A stretch of DNA of 64,000 nt from Martelella lutilitoris (lineage in GTDB: Bacteria > Pseudomonadota > Alphaproteobacteria > Rhizobiales > Rhizobiaceae), in assembly GCF_005924265.1 (NCBI RefSeq), contig NZ_VCLB01000011.1, positions 120,749-184,748 on the forward strand, given 5' to 3'. Positions within the stretch are counted from its first letter, which is position 1. Every line of letters begins with the position of its first letter. Shown here one piece after another: positions 16,907-26,287 of the stretch. A model generated the notes under the pieces. That model worked only from the letters and a program-made list of their open reading frames with translations. It had not been told where the DNA came from and searched no databases. A program made the translations under genes and the position numbers.

Positions 16907-17950
16907 TCAGCTGTCGGCGGAAAGCCTGAGGGCATCGTAGAAGGAGGGGCGGGCCTTGGCGGTGTCATAGCCTTCCATCGGGACGGCCATCGCAAGCGCG
17001 TTGATGATGGCTTCCTCGCTCGCCTCGATGGCCGCTTCGAAAAGCGGTGACATCTTTTCGTTGGGAAGCTCCGGCGTCTCGCAAACTTCGCTGCGCCGCG
17101 CGGGCGTGCGCCGCAGCGCCGGATGCGTGGAAAAGGCCAGGGCATAGTCGCCGGACCCGTTGGAAAGGGCCGCCCCCGTTCGGGCGAGGCCGCCGAAGCA
17201 GCGTTCGGCCAAGCGCGTCAGATTGCGCGATTGCAGCGGCGCATCGGTGGCAAGCACCATGACGATGGAGCCATCCTTGTCGGCAACCGCGCTGTTATCG
17301 TGGGCCCGGCCGTCGATCCGCAGGCTGCCGCCGAAATTGGCCTGGACCAGAACGCCAAGCGTGTAGGTTTCGCCGGCGACCGCAAGCCGCCGCGACGCGG
17401 TTCCGATGCCGCCTTTAAGCCCAAAGGCCACCGTTCCTGTTCCGGCGCCCACGGCGCCTTCCTCCACAGCCCCGGCGCGGGCGATCTTGATGGCGCAGAC
17501 CATCTCGCTGACGCTCGGCCGCAAGGCGCGAATGTCGTTCAGCCGGGAATCATTGGTCTCGCCGACCACCGCATTGAGGGAGGTGACCCGTTCGTTGCCC
17601 GGCTGCTCCAGCGTCCAGCCGTTGATGGCTTCGATCGCCCGGCCGACGGCGAGCGTGTTGGTCAAAAGGATCGGCGTCTCGATTTCGCCGAGCTCGGCGA
17701 CCTGCGTGCTGCCGGCAAACTTGCCGTAGCCGTTGAGCACCTTGAGGCCGGCCGGAACCTTGTTCTGGAACAGATTGTCGCCATGCGGCAGGATCGCCGT
17801 GGCGCCGGTCCGGGTGCGCTCGCCCTCGATCAGCGTCGCATGGCCGACCAGCACGCCATCGACATCGGTGATGGCATTGAGCGGCCCTGGCTCGTGCCGC
17901 CCGAATGCGATTCCGAGCGCGCGCGGTCGGATACGGTCCGGTTTTTGCAT
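16907..17950 (-). CDS. dmpA: P1-family peptidase, DmpA-type L-aminopeptidase/D-esterase
   Basis: 347 residues from ATG 17950 (MQKPDRIRPRALGIAFG) with an AGGGAAAA box; a longer start is possible but adds a weak lead. DmpA fold: autocleavage before the nucleophile S228 in ADKDGSIVMV, oxyanion-hole asparagine region GETNDSRLND, and GGIGTASRRL. DmpA from Ochrobactrum releases N-terminal L-residues and also hydrolyses D-Ala amides and esters. With dat it forms a two-gene leftward operon of the D-peptide locus. Confidence 0.85.
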   Translation of the reverse strand: MQKPDRIRPRALGIAFGRHEPGPLNAITDVDGVLVGHATLIEGERTRTGATAILPHGDNLFQNKVPAGLKVLNGYGKFAGSTQVAELGEIETPILLTNTLAVGRAIEAINGWTLEQPGNERVTSLNAVVGETNDSRLNDIRALRPSVSEMVCAIKIARAGAVEEGAVGAGTGTVAFGLKGGIGTASRRLAVAGETYTLGVLVQANFGGSLRIDGRAHDNSAVADKDGSIVMVLATDAPLQSRNLTRLAERCFGGLARTGAALSNGSGDYALAFSTHPALRRTPARRSEVCETPELPNEKMSPLFEAAIEASEEAIINALAMAVPMEGYDTAKARPSFYDALRLSADS

Positions 17951-18149
17951 CGTTTTCCCTCGTCCTTGCGCTTTTGCCGGGGACATTATCGGGCCGCGCG
18001 CGCCGAGGATAACGCAATGTTCGAATAGTTTCAGACCGCCTGTGCAAGACCGCTTTCGAAAGCCCGTTCAAACGGTGCGCAGCGCGACAAGCCGGACCGG
18101 GAGCGCTGAATCCAAGTGGAAGCTTACTTGGCGGCAAAGCAAAGAGGCA

Positions 18150-19736
18150 TCAAGCCGCACCGTCCTGGTGCCAGCGGAAGCGGCTCGCGACGGGGAAGGT
18201 GCGCGAAAACCGCTCGACGGGCATCGGCCGGCCGATCAGGAAGCCCTGCGCGCAGATGTCGGGATAGATGTTTGCAAGAATGGTTGCCTGCGCTTTCGTC
18301 TCGACACCTTCGCAGATCAACGTCACCTTGAGCGCCGCGGCGAGCTCGCACACCTTGGAGACGATCACGGCGCCAACCGATGGCTGATCGAGGGCCTGGG
18401 TAAACATCCGGTCGATCTTGATCCCGGATATCGGCATGCGCGCGATATAGGAGAGGCTCGAGTAGCCCGTTCCGAAATCATCAATCAGGAATTGATAGCC
18501 GTTCCTGCTGAACTCCTCCATAGCCCTTGTCAGACGCTCCGGGCTGGCCGTCGACCGTTCGGTCAATTCCAGCGCGACCTGTCCGGGGGAAACCCCGCGC
18601 GCCTTGGTCTCGTTGTCGAGGAAACCCAGAAAATCCCGGTTCAAAATGTCGTCGGAAGAGACGTTGATACTGAGGTAGAAATCGCGATCGGCTGAAAGAC
18701 GCGGGCCCATATCCGAAAATGCGCGCTTGACCACGCGCCGGGTGATCTGTTCGACGACACCGCTGGCTTCGGCGGCCGGAATGAACTGGTCCGGCGGGAT
18801 CAGCGTGCCATCGAAATCGACCAGCCGCACAAGCGCTTCTGCCCCGCAAAGCGTGCTGTCGGACAACCGGATGATCGGCTGATAATGGACCGTGAGCCGA
18901 TTGTTATCGAGCGCACGCTGCAACTTCTGTCGCCAGGATCGACTTTCACCGTAGAGCCGCGCATGCCAGAGCCCGATGCAGCCGCCGGCGGTCATGCCGC
19001 CAGCCAGGACGAGCAAGAAATCGAGCGGCGCCGTTTCCAACGGCGTGGGCGCGGCATAGGTGGCAACCACACAGACATCGATATTGTCGTCGCAATGCGA
19101 AAAGACCCTTCGTCGTGCAAAGTGATACCATCGGCTCGATTGACCAAGGATGCCGGAAAGGCCATAGGTTTCACCGAAAGCCTGATAGACATAGCTGCCA
19201 TCGCTCGTCAGCACGAGGGCGGCCAGCCGCTCGGCGGGGTCGCGATAGCGTGCGAAGGCCGATGCTTCGGTCATCACGACACTGTCTCCGAAAGAGGCCA
19301 TGTCGGCTGCGAGATCACCCCGAACCACGCCGCTGGCTCCTCTCCAGAGGGTGGCGGCGTTGACGCCGATGACCCTTGAAATCGGCGGCATCGCCACCGG
19401 CGTTGCGAATGTCCCCCAGACGCCCGTGCAGGCCAGCTCCCCCTCCCGCAAACGCCCGACATCAGCCAGCAACGGCACGACAAAAACAATACGACGCATC
19501 GCCTCCAGGTCTTCCGGAGAACACGAGACATGGGGCGACTGGTCGAGCGCATGCAGGACCGCCACGCTGGTTTCGGCAACGGAAACAGCGTTCTTGAAGA
19601 CGTCCGAGCCGTAATAATCGACGTATTCGTCAGCGCTATTGTTGCTGATGCATTCGGCAACGACCCATGCGCATATCCCGCCCAGAAACATCCAGATGAA
19701 AGGGATAAACCGGATCTTTCGTCTACCGGCCTCCAT
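18150..19736 (-). CDS. Cyclic-di-GMP phosphodiesterase, CSS-motif sensor plus EAL domain
   Basis: 528 residues. Membrane helix at about 10-30, a periplasmic domain with the CSS motif (HVSCSPEDLEAMR) and a further Cys pair (SHCDDNIDVC), second membrane helix at about 240-260, then a full EAL domain. Catalytic elements present: EALVRL, INVSSDD, LELTERS, DDFGTGYSSL, IKIDRMF, CEGVETKAQ and QGFLIGRPMP. It should hydrolyse c-di-GMP in response to periplasmic redox state, as for PdeC-like proteins (family knowledge). It is monocistronic; a perfect palindrome lies 48 bp upstream. Confidence 0.88.
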   Translation of the reverse strand: MEAGRRKIRFIPFIWMFLGGICAWVVAECISNNSADEYVDYYGSDVFKNAVSVAETSVAVLHALDQSPHVSCSPEDLEAMRRIVFVVPLLADVGRLREGELACTGVWGTFATPVAMPPISRVIGVNAATLWRGASGVVRGDLAADMASFGDSVVMTEASAFARYRDPAERLAALVLTSDGSYVYQAFGETYGLSGILGQSSRWYHFARRRVFSHCDDNIDVCVVATYAAPTPLETAPLDFLLVLAGGMTAGGCIGLWHARLYGESRSWRQKLQRALDNNRLTVHYQPIIRLSDSTLCGAEALVRLVDFDGTLIPPDQFIPAAEASGVVEQITRRVVKRAFSDMGPRLSADRDFYLSINVSSDDILNRDFLGFLDNETKARGVSPGQVALELTERSTASPERLTRAMEEFSRNGYQFLIDDFGTGYSSLSYIARMPISGIKIDRMFTQALDQPSVGAVIVSKVCELAAALKVTLICEGVETKAQATILANIYPDICAQGFLIGRPMPVERFSRTFPVASRFRWHQDGAA

Positions 19737-19783
19737 AGCGCCCCCTTATCCCAAAAAGCGCAGCCTATCTTTGTGGAACGAAA

Positions 19784-19797
19784 ATTGTCCGGACAAT
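19784..19797. promoter_or_regulatory. Perfect palindrome upstream of EAL gene
   Basis: ATTGTCC-GGACAAT, 14 bp, 48 bp upstream of the phosphodiesterase start at 19736. Size and place suit a dimeric repressor or activator site; the binder is unknown. Confidence 0.45.
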
Positions 19798-20128
19798 CAA
19801 ACGTCCAATCGAACCGAGGCGACAAATACAACGTTCAATGTAAGCGCCAGCGCATCATGCTAGCAAAAATCGCGTGTTTAGTACGGTCTTCTTGAGGAAA
19901 TTCTTTCGGACGTGCTTTACGACTGGGCCGGGCTTTATAACGGGTGCCGTCCAGCTTCGCTATTCTGGTCAGCGGGACAAGCGCCTGCAGAATAACATTG
20001 GATCTGGAGGCTGTTTACAAAGCGGGACCACCGGATTGTCTCGGGCCGGTGAGAAAAGCACGGCGAATGCGTTGTGGCGTCCGTCGCAACGCATGGCGGC
20101 AGCCTTCTCCGACGGAGCGGACGCACCC

Positions 20129-20560
20129 TCAATGTTCAAGCAAACCCTTGGCCGCGAACGTGGTACGCGTGGCCGCGTTCAGATCATATTGCCAGAGATC
20201 GCCGGGGGGGACCCATGCAAAATCCTCGAATTCCTCGTTGACGGCAACGTTGCGGTTGGCGGCTCTGCAATCGAAAATGAGATAGATCATATAAATCTGC
20301 TCGGTCGTGCCATCGGGATAGGTCTTCGTCCTGATATCGTCGCGGAAGGTCCAGGGCTGCACCGTCTCGATCTTGAGGTCGGGTCCCAATTCCTCCGCGA
20401 TCTCCCGAAGCAGCCCCTCTTCGATGCGCTCGCCCTGCTCAAGACCGCCACCGGAGAGAGCCCATTGCCCCGGGAACACCCCTCGGTCACTTGGCATTTT
20501 GCAGAGGAGATAGGCGCCCTGATTCTCGATCAAGGGACAAACAATAATTCTCTGACGCAT
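20129..20560 (-). CDS. nudI: Nudix hydrolase, NudI-like
   Basis: 143 residues. The Nudix box is intact: [17 protein letters not shown] then AEELG, fitting G-x5-E-x7-REUXEEXGU. The start ([22 protein letters not shown]) and the length match NudI, a nucleoside triphosphatase preferring pyrimidine deoxynucleotides in E. coli. Here it lies alone between two c-di-GMP genes. The 392 bases between it and the EAL gene contain no other gene I can support. Confidence 0.82.
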   Translation of the reverse strand: MRQRIIVCPLIENQGAYLLCKMPSDRGVFPGQWALSGGGLEQGERIEEGLLREIAEELGPDLKIETVQPWTFRDDIRTKTYPDGTTEQIYMIYLIFDCRAANRNVAVNEEFEDFAWVPPGDLWQYDLNAATRTTFAAKGLLEH

Positions 20561-20737
20561 GATTCTGCCGATCGATTTGTTTCCTCGATAATCTATCCCT
20601 CTTGTGGGTGCAATGCGACGACCGCCTTCGATAAAGCCAGGTGCGTTCAGCCGGGGACAGGAGCGTCGACCGCCGGTTCAGCGATGATGACGGCATGCCC
20701 CTTGCTGACCGACTGCACATGGTTCGTCGGGCCGCAA

Positions 20738-22168
20738 CTAGGAATCCTGCAGGCGCGACGCGGCATGAAGCTCGACCCGATTGCGGCCCGCATCCTTGGC
20801 TCGATAGAGCGCCTCGTCGGCGTGCAGGATCATAACGTCGATGCCGGCGTCGGAATGGGGCGTGAAAACCGCCCCGATGCTGATCGTGATGCTGATAGAA
20901 CGCCCGTTCTTGCGGATAACGGTGTTCTCGCAGGCACGGCGAAGCCTCTCGGCATAGTCTGCAAGCGCCGTCTGCGGCAGACCGGGTGCGAGAATCGCAA
21001 ATTCCTCGCCGCCGATGCGCGCCAGTATGTCACCTTGCCGGATTCTGCCCTTCAGGACGGCGGCGGTGCGGCGAATGACCTCGTCCCCCACCTGATGGCC
21101 ATGGCTGTCGTTGATCGATTTGAAGTTGTCGATATCGATGATCAGCAGCGACAGCGCCTCGGCGTTGGTCTTCGCATCCTCCAGGAGAACCGATGCCTCT
21201 TCGAAAAACGCGCGGCGGTTCATCAGGTCGCACAGCGAATCTTGCGAGGCCAGCCGCTTGAACTCTTCCAGCAATGCATTGCGCGACGTCATGACCGCAG
21301 CGAGAATATTCGGACAGACCGCAATGAATGCGATGCCCAGATGAAGGGAGAGCTGCAGGCTCTCCTGCGCGAAGTCCTCTGGTTTCGGCAGGAACACGCC
21401 GGTTGCGATGCCGAGCTGCGAGACAATGCCGTAGGCAAATGTCAGGCAGGCAACCGTGAAAGGCCTGTACAAGACGGCGCACCACAGCAGTGCGGGCAGC
21501 GGAACAGCGACGGCTCCCGGACCGCCGATCACGAATGCGGCGGCGCTCATGGCAATGAGAAAGCCGACCGGCGCGACCTTTACCTGCCGGTGCGGGGTGC
21601 TTTTGTCATCTGCGGGGGTGTTCAACCACACAGACGGCTTGAAGTTTGCGGGAAGCGTCAAAAGAGCGGGCAGGATCGTCAGATAATTCACGACATCGGT
21701 GACAAACCAGCGCGACCAGCCCGCGAAAAAGGGAAGTGAAAAGAAGGAAATCACGGCCAGCCCGCCGAACAGGCCGCCTGCGGCGCTGGCAACAAGAGTG
21801 ACCAGAAACAGTTTCAAGACCGAGGTCAGGCCGAGAAGCTTGCGGTCGCCTTCGCTCAGACGGTTCAGCAGAAGATAGCCGGACCCGACGCTGAGGATAT
21901 TGCCGCAAGCAAAGGTGGCCGTGACGATCAGGTCTGTTTTGACGAAGATGTCGGCGGCGAGATATCCCATCGCGGCGCCAAGGACGGAATAGATTGCGAC
22001 GGTGCGCGGAAACCGCAGCCATATGCCGAGAAGAAGCGCGTTGGGCGCCCAGAAAATCGCAAACCCGCCAAAAGAGCGCGAATTGATACTGATCCATGCT
22101 GCCAAAAGCACAAGGATGAAGAAGGAGAGCACGAGAAATGTTGCGCGTAGATATCCGCGATCGTTCAC
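20738..22168 (-). CDS. Diguanylate cyclase, MASE1-like membrane sensor plus GGDEF domain
   Basis: 476 residues. Eight or so membrane segments in the first 290 residues (MASE1 pattern: FAIFWAPNALLLGIWLRFP and FVTDVVNYLTILPALL), then a GGDEF domain from about 300. The active-site loop is GGEEF, and the inhibitory site is present five residues before it (RQGD-ILARI-GGEEF). It should make c-di-GMP with product inhibition. It sits 1.0 kb upstream of the EAL gene on the same strand, so opposing enzymes are close together. Confidence 0.88.
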   Translation of the reverse strand: MNDRGYLRATFLVLSFFILVLLAAWISINSRSFGGFAIFWAPNALLLGIWLRFPRTVAIYSVLGAAMGYLAADIFVKTDLIVTATFACGNILSVGSGYLLLNRLSEGDRKLLGLTSVLKLFLVTLVASAAGGLFGGLAVISFFSLPFFAGWSRWFVTDVVNYLTILPALLTLPANFKPSVWLNTPADDKSTPHRQVKVAPVGFLIAMSAAAFVIGGPGAVAVPLPALLWCAVLYRPFTVACLTFAYGIVSQLGIATGVFLPKPEDFAQESLQLSLHLGIAFIAVCPNILAAVMTSRNALLEEFKRLASQDSLCDLMNRRAFFEEASVLLEDAKTNAEALSLLIIDIDNFKSINDSHGHQVGDEVIRRTAAVLKGRIRQGDILARIGGEEFAILAPGLPQTALADYAERLRRACENTVIRKNGRSISITISIGAVFTPHSDAGIDVMILHADEALYRAKDAGRNRVELHAASRLQDS

Positions 22169-22445
22169 GTCATGCTTCCAGTGCTCCCTGGGCTTTCAAA
22201 GCGTTCCTCGGCCTTCCCCTGTCCGGGGATTATTTGAACTTTGATATTTCAGAATGACAGCGAATACCCCTTTCGCCAAGCTTAGAATTGATGGCAGCGC
22301 AAGGGGAGCAGGCATAGCGACCATCGGCAAGCTGAGGTCAGCAGTTCCGGCTTCACCGGTGTCGTGGCCGAACTGCCAAAGGAAATGCGCCCGAGCGGAC
22401 CGGCGTCGACACGGCCGGCTCCGCAGCGCGCGCGGAGGGGGTAAC

Positions 22446-23213
22446 CTAAACGCCGGTGTGGAAATGAATCTGCGGGCGGCCGTGATGGGGCGAGGGGCTG
22501 ACGGCAGCGGCGACGCGGAACACGTTGGCGATCAGATCCTCTGTCAACACCGTCTCCGGCGTGCCGGATGCGACGAGCGCGCCATCCTTCAAGACGACAA
22601 TCCTGTCGCAGAACATCGCCGCAAGATTGAGGTCGTGGAGCGCCACGATGCTGGTGACATTCAGCTGCCGCACGGTCTGCAGGATTTCGATCTGATGATG
22701 AATGTCGAGATGGTTGGTCGGCTCGTCGAGGAACAGCACAGTCGGGCTTTGCGCCAGTGCGCGGGCAATGTGAACGCGCTGTCGTTCGCCGCCCGAAAGT
22801 GTGAGCCAGGACTGGTCCTGAAGGTGCGTCATGCCGACCCGCGCAAGGGCGCCGTCGACGGCGGCCTGGTCGGCGGCGCGCCAGCCGGAGAGCGCCGAGC
22901 GGTGCGGCGTGCGGCCCAGCCGCACGACATCGCGGACGCTGACACTGGTCTCGGTCGCCGCGTTCTGCTGGACAAAGGCGACGCTTTGCGCCAGTGCGCG
23001 GCGCTGGATCGCGGCAATGTCCTTGCCGTGGATCGTGACACGGCCTTGATCCGGCCGTTTCAGCCCGGCAAGCAGCCTGAGCAGCGAGGATTTCCCCGAA
23101 CCGTTGGGCCCGATCAGACCGAGCGTTTCGCCGTCCGTGACCCGAAGCGAGACATCCTTGACAATCGCCTTGCGCTTCACGCCCCATGAAAGGTGATCTG
23201 CAACGACGCTCAT
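22446..23213 (-). CDS. Iron-siderophore/heme/cobalamin ABC transporter ATP-binding protein (FecE type)
   Basis: 255 residues. Walker A GPNGSGKS, signature LSGGERQRV, Walker B VLFLDEPTNHLD, H-loop ALHD. The TNHLD after Walker B is typical of the FecE/BtuD/HmuV group. Last gene of a three-gene operon; its ATG overlaps the permease stop by 4 bases. Confidence 0.88.
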   Translation of the reverse strand: MSVVADHLSWGVKRKAIVKDVSLRVTDGETLGLIGPNGSGKSSLLRLLAGLKRPDQGRVTIHGKDIAAIQRRALAQSVAFVQQNAATETSVSVRDVVRLGRTPHRSALSGWRAADQAAVDGALARVGMTHLQDQSWLTLSGGERQRVHIARALAQSPTVLFLDEPTNHLDIHHQIEILQTVRQLNVTSIVALHDLNLAAMFCDRIVVLKDGALVASGTPETVLTEDLIANVFRVAAAVSPSPHHGRPQIHFHTGV

Positions 23214-24247
23214 GATTGCGGCCTCGCGCGGTAGAGAATGATGGCGAAGAACGGCACGCCGACCAGTGCGGTGACGACGCCGATCGGTATCGTCTGCTGC
23301 GAAACGAGCACGCGCGAGGCGATGTCGGCGATCACCATGAACACGGCGCCGAGAAGGGCCGAGGCCGGCAACAGCCGCATATGCAGCGGGCCGACGACAT
23401 AGCGTGCGGCATGCGGCACGACGAGACCGACGAACCCGATGGCGCCGACCTGGCTGACGATGGTCGCCGTCATCAGCGCGGTGACGGCGAACAGGATCAG
23501 CCGCGTGCGGGCGACCGGAATGCCGAGCGCGGCGGCATCCTCATCGCCGAAGGTGAAAGCATCGAGCGCGCGCGCCATCAGGATGCAGATTGCCAGCGAC
23601 ACGACAAGGACGATGGCCAGAAGGTGAAACTGCGGCCAGCGCACGCCGCCGAAACTGCCGAGCAGCCAGAACATGACGCTGCGGGCCTGCTGCGCGCTGG
23701 CCGACGTGGTCACGATATAGGCCGTCAACGCGTTGAAGAGCTGCGAGGCTGCAACGCCCGCCAGAATGGTGTGATTGGGGCCGCTTGTTGCGCCGTTCGA
23801 AAGCAGCGCCACCAGGGCGAAGGCTGCGAAGGCGCCGACGAATGCGCCGAACGACAGTGAAACGGCGCCCGCCCCGAGCCCCAGAACCAGGACGGAGACA
23901 GCGCCGGTCGAAGCGCCGGCGGAGACGCCGAGCACGAAGGGTTCGGCCAGCGGGTTGCGCAGAAGTGCCTGCAGGATCGCGCCGCAGATCGCAAGACCCG
24001 CCCCGCAGAGGGCAGCGACGAGGCTGCGGCTCAGCCGGAGGTTCCAGACCACGCTGGCCTCGATCTTCGGCACATCGGCCGCCGTCAGTCCGAGATGGTT
24101 GGTCACCGTCAGAAAAACGGTTCTGACGGGGATATTATACTCGCCGATGGCGGTGGCCACGGCCACCGCGCCCAAAAGAACCAGCGCCGCGACCACCACA
24201 AGCAGGACAAGCCTCAGTCCGGCGCTCATTTGCGTGGCTGTCTTCAT
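23210..24247 (-). CDS. FecCD-family ABC transporter permease
   Basis: 345 residues with about ten membrane segments. FecCD marks: LRLSRSLVAALCGAGLAICG, LLRNPLAEPFVLGVSAGAS, IGFVGLVVPHAARYVVGP and the terminal GVVTALVGVPFFAIIL. Probably works as a homodimer, since only one permease gene is present. Overlaps both neighbours by 4 bases. Confidence 0.9.
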   Translation of the reverse strand: MKTATQMSAGLRLVLLVVVAALVLLGAVAVATAIGEYNIPVRTVFLTVTNHLGLTAADVPKIEASVVWNLRLSRSLVAALCGAGLAICGAILQALLRNPLAEPFVLGVSAGASTGAVSVLVLGLGAGAVSLSFGAFVGAFAAFALVALLSNGATSGPNHTILAGVAASQLFNALTAYIVTTSASAQQARSVMFWLLGSFGGVRWPQFHLLAIVLVVSLAICILMARALDAFTFGDEDAAALGIPVARTRLILFAVTALMTATIVSQVGAIGFVGLVVPHAARYVVGPLHMRLLPASALLGAVFMVIADIASRVLVSQQTIPIGVVTALVGVPFFAIILYRARPQS

Positions 24248-25260
24248 TGCGCGCGGTCGATCGCCTCAAGCTGTCTTGCGATTTCCTCCGCGCCGTAGAG
24301 CGTGCGGATGCTGGGGTTCATGGCCGCACCGCTCATTACCACGATCCGGCCGTTTTGAACGGCGTCCATCTGGCTCACCGTCGGGTCGGATTCCAGGAAG
24401 GCGATCTTGTTTTCGGCCTTGTCGAGATCCCAGCGATTGCGGTCGACCTGGGTGGCGACGATGACGGTCGGATCGGCGGCCATGATGCCTTCCCAGTTCA
24501 AGGTCGGCCATTCGGCCTTGGTGTCGAGCGCGTTGCGGCCGCCCAGAAGATCGGCAATGAAACCGGAGGGACCGTTGCCGCCGCCGAGATAGGCATCGTC
24601 GGCCGCTGATGCGCTGGAAAACCAGAACAGGAAGGTCAGGTCGTCATCTTTTGGAAATCTTTCGCGCAGCGCCGCCTCGCGCGCCCTGAAATCGGCGATC
24701 ACCGCATCGCCGCGATCCTGCACGTCGAAGATGCGGGCGAGATCGTCGATCTCCTTGTAAAGGAGGTCCATGTTCCAGAGCTGGTCGCGGCTGCCATAGG
24801 CATCGCCCGCGTCGAGCTTCGTCGAGCAGGCGCTGGGGGAGAGATAGGTCGGGATGCCGAGATCTTCGAAGTCGCCGCGTTTGGCAACCTTGCTGTCGGG
24901 GCCCATCAGCGTCGTCAGCATCGCCGCCACGAAATCCGGCTTTTGTTGCAGCACGGATTCCAGCGTCGGAAACTCGACGGTGAGAAGCTTCACCTGATCG
25001 TTCGCATCGGCGAGTTCGGGCAGAACATCATTGGGCCAAAACGCGGTGGCGGCCATCCGGTCTTCCAGGCCGAGCAGCAACATGATCTCGGCGCTGTTCT
25101 GGCCGAGCGCCACGGCACGCTCCGGCGCCTTTTCGAAGACAACCGTTTCGCCGCAATTCTCGATCTCGAGCGGATAGGATGTCGGGGCGGCAAGGGCCGG
25201 GGCGGCGGTCAGTGCGGTGATCAGGCAGCCTGCAAGGCCAAGCGTCTTCGTCGTGTTCAT
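24244..25260 (-). CDS. Type II periplasmic binding protein for iron complex, heme or cobalamin (FecB/BtuF-like)
   Basis: 338 residues with a Sec signal (MNTTKTLGLAGCLITALTAA PALA, cleavage near ALA-APTS). Two-lobed helical-bridge family: RAVALGQNSAEIMLLLGL and the C-lobe with NWEGIMAADPTVIVATQ. The ligand cannot be read from sequence. No TonB receptor is nearby, so the outer-membrane partner lies elsewhere. First gene of the operon, with a 14-bp palindrome 32 bp upstream. Confidence 0.85.
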   Translation of the reverse strand: MNTTKTLGLAGCLITALTAAPALAAPTSYPLEIENCGETVVFEKAPERAVALGQNSAEIMLLLGLEDRMAATAFWPNDVLPELADANDQVKLLTVEFPTLESVLQQKPDFVAAMLTTLMGPDSKVAKRGDFEDLGIPTYLSPSACSTKLDAGDAYGSRDQLWNMDLLYKEIDDLARIFDVQDRGDAVIADFRAREAALRERFPKDDDLTFLFWFSSASAADDAYLGGGNGPSGFIADLLGGRNALDTKAEWPTLNWEGIMAADPTVIVATQVDRNRWDLDKAENKIAFLESDPTVSQMDAVQNGRIVVMSGAAMNPSIRTLYGAEEIARQLEAIDRAQ

Positions 25261-25291
25261 GGCGATTCCGGTTTGTTCAAAACTTTGGGCC

Positions 25292-25305
25292 GACTTCTAG
25301 AAGTC
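25292..25305. promoter_or_regulatory. Palindrome upstream of the FecB-like gene
   Basis: GACTTCT-AGAAGTC, a perfect 14-bp palindrome 32 bp before the start at 25260. It is in the right place to be an operator for a metal-responsive regulator. It does not match the Irr or RirA consensus I remember well enough to name one. Confidence 0.45.
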
Positions 25306-25576
25306 CGAAACGCGCAAATCAAGACAATAAAACTCATGTTTTGTCGTGGTGGCCCCTGCAACTGCGTCGACCGGCCGGAATCCGAGTCATCAAACCGCTC
25401 TGCCTTTGCACATGGAACCAAATCTGAGACTTCGGCGTTATCCGTCTGTCGTTAACGACAGACGCGCGTGTCCGGCTCAGGCCGGGCATCATGAAGCCGC
25501 TGCCGCCTGCAAGATCGCTTATCGCATGCACCGGCGGGGAAATCAGGCCGGCGCCAGCCGGCGAGAGGGAGACATC

Positions 25577-26284
25577 ATGAGAGATATGCCAGGACGTCCA
25601 TCCCGGCGCGGGTTCCTCAAGGGAAGCGCTGCCGGTATGGCGATCGCTTCGTTTGCCGGAACGGTAAAGGCGCAAGCGCCCGAAAAGGAACCCCCGCCGC
25701 CGCTCGACCAGTATGAGCGGGTCTATTTCAACGAAGCGGAATGGGCCTTCGTGATGGCCGCCTGCGACCGCCTCATTCCATCCGACGGCAATGGCCCGGG
25801 GGCGATCGACTGTCGGGTGCCGGTCTTTATCGACCGGCAGCTCGCAGGCGATTTCGGCAAGGCCGCGGACTGGTACATGCAGGGTCCGTTCGATCCTGCC
25901 GCCAACCCCACGCTCGGCTTCCAGAGCCCGCTGACGCCGGCGGAAATCTACCGCCAGGCGATTCCCGTCTTTCAGGACTGGTGCAGCCAAACGCATGGCG
26001 ACCGTTTCGAAAATCTCGAGGCGGCAAAACAGGATGCCGCGCTGACATCGCTGCAGAAGGGCGAGGTGGGGCTGGCTCCCGAGCTGCGCGATTTCTTCCA
26101 GTTCCTGCTCGCCAACACCAAGGAGGGCTATTTCGCCGATCCATCCTATGGCGGCAATCAGGATATGCAGGCCTGGGTCTATATCGGCTTTCCTGGCGCG
26201 CGCGGCGCCTTCACCTCCTGGCCGGGCCGCGAGAACGCGCAATATCCGCTCGGTCCCGTGTCGATCAGTGGGGAGAGGGCGTAA
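25577..26284 (+). CDS. Gluconate 2-dehydrogenase subunit 3 family (small, Tat-exported subunit)
   Basis: 235 residues from ATG 25577 after a GAGGGAGA box. Twin-arginine signal PSRRGFLKGSAAGM. The body (FNEAEWAFVMAACDRLIPSD, CRVPVFIDRQLAGDFG, WVYIGFPGARGAF) is the small chaperone-like subunit of membrane FAD dehydrogenases. It pilots the folded flavoprotein through Tat. First gene of a three-gene operon with the GMC subunit (3 bp gap) and the triheme cytochrome. Confidence 0.88.
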   Translation: MRDMPGRPSRRGFLKGSAAGMAIASFAGTVKAQAPEKEPPPPLDQYERVYFNEAEWAFVMAACDRLIPSDGNGPGAIDCRVPVFIDRQLAGDFGKAADWYMQGPFDPAANPTLGFQSPLTPAEIYRQAIPVFQDWCSQTHGDRFENLEAAKQDAALTSLQKGEVGLAPELRDFFQFLLANTKEGYFADPSYGGNQDMQAWVYIGFPGARGAFTSWPGRENAQYPLGPVSISGERA

Positions 26285-26287
26285 ATC

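Noticed and set aside
19874..21739. 621-codon plus-strand open frame
   Set aside because: Lies opposite the Nudix and GGDEF genes and shows no family features.
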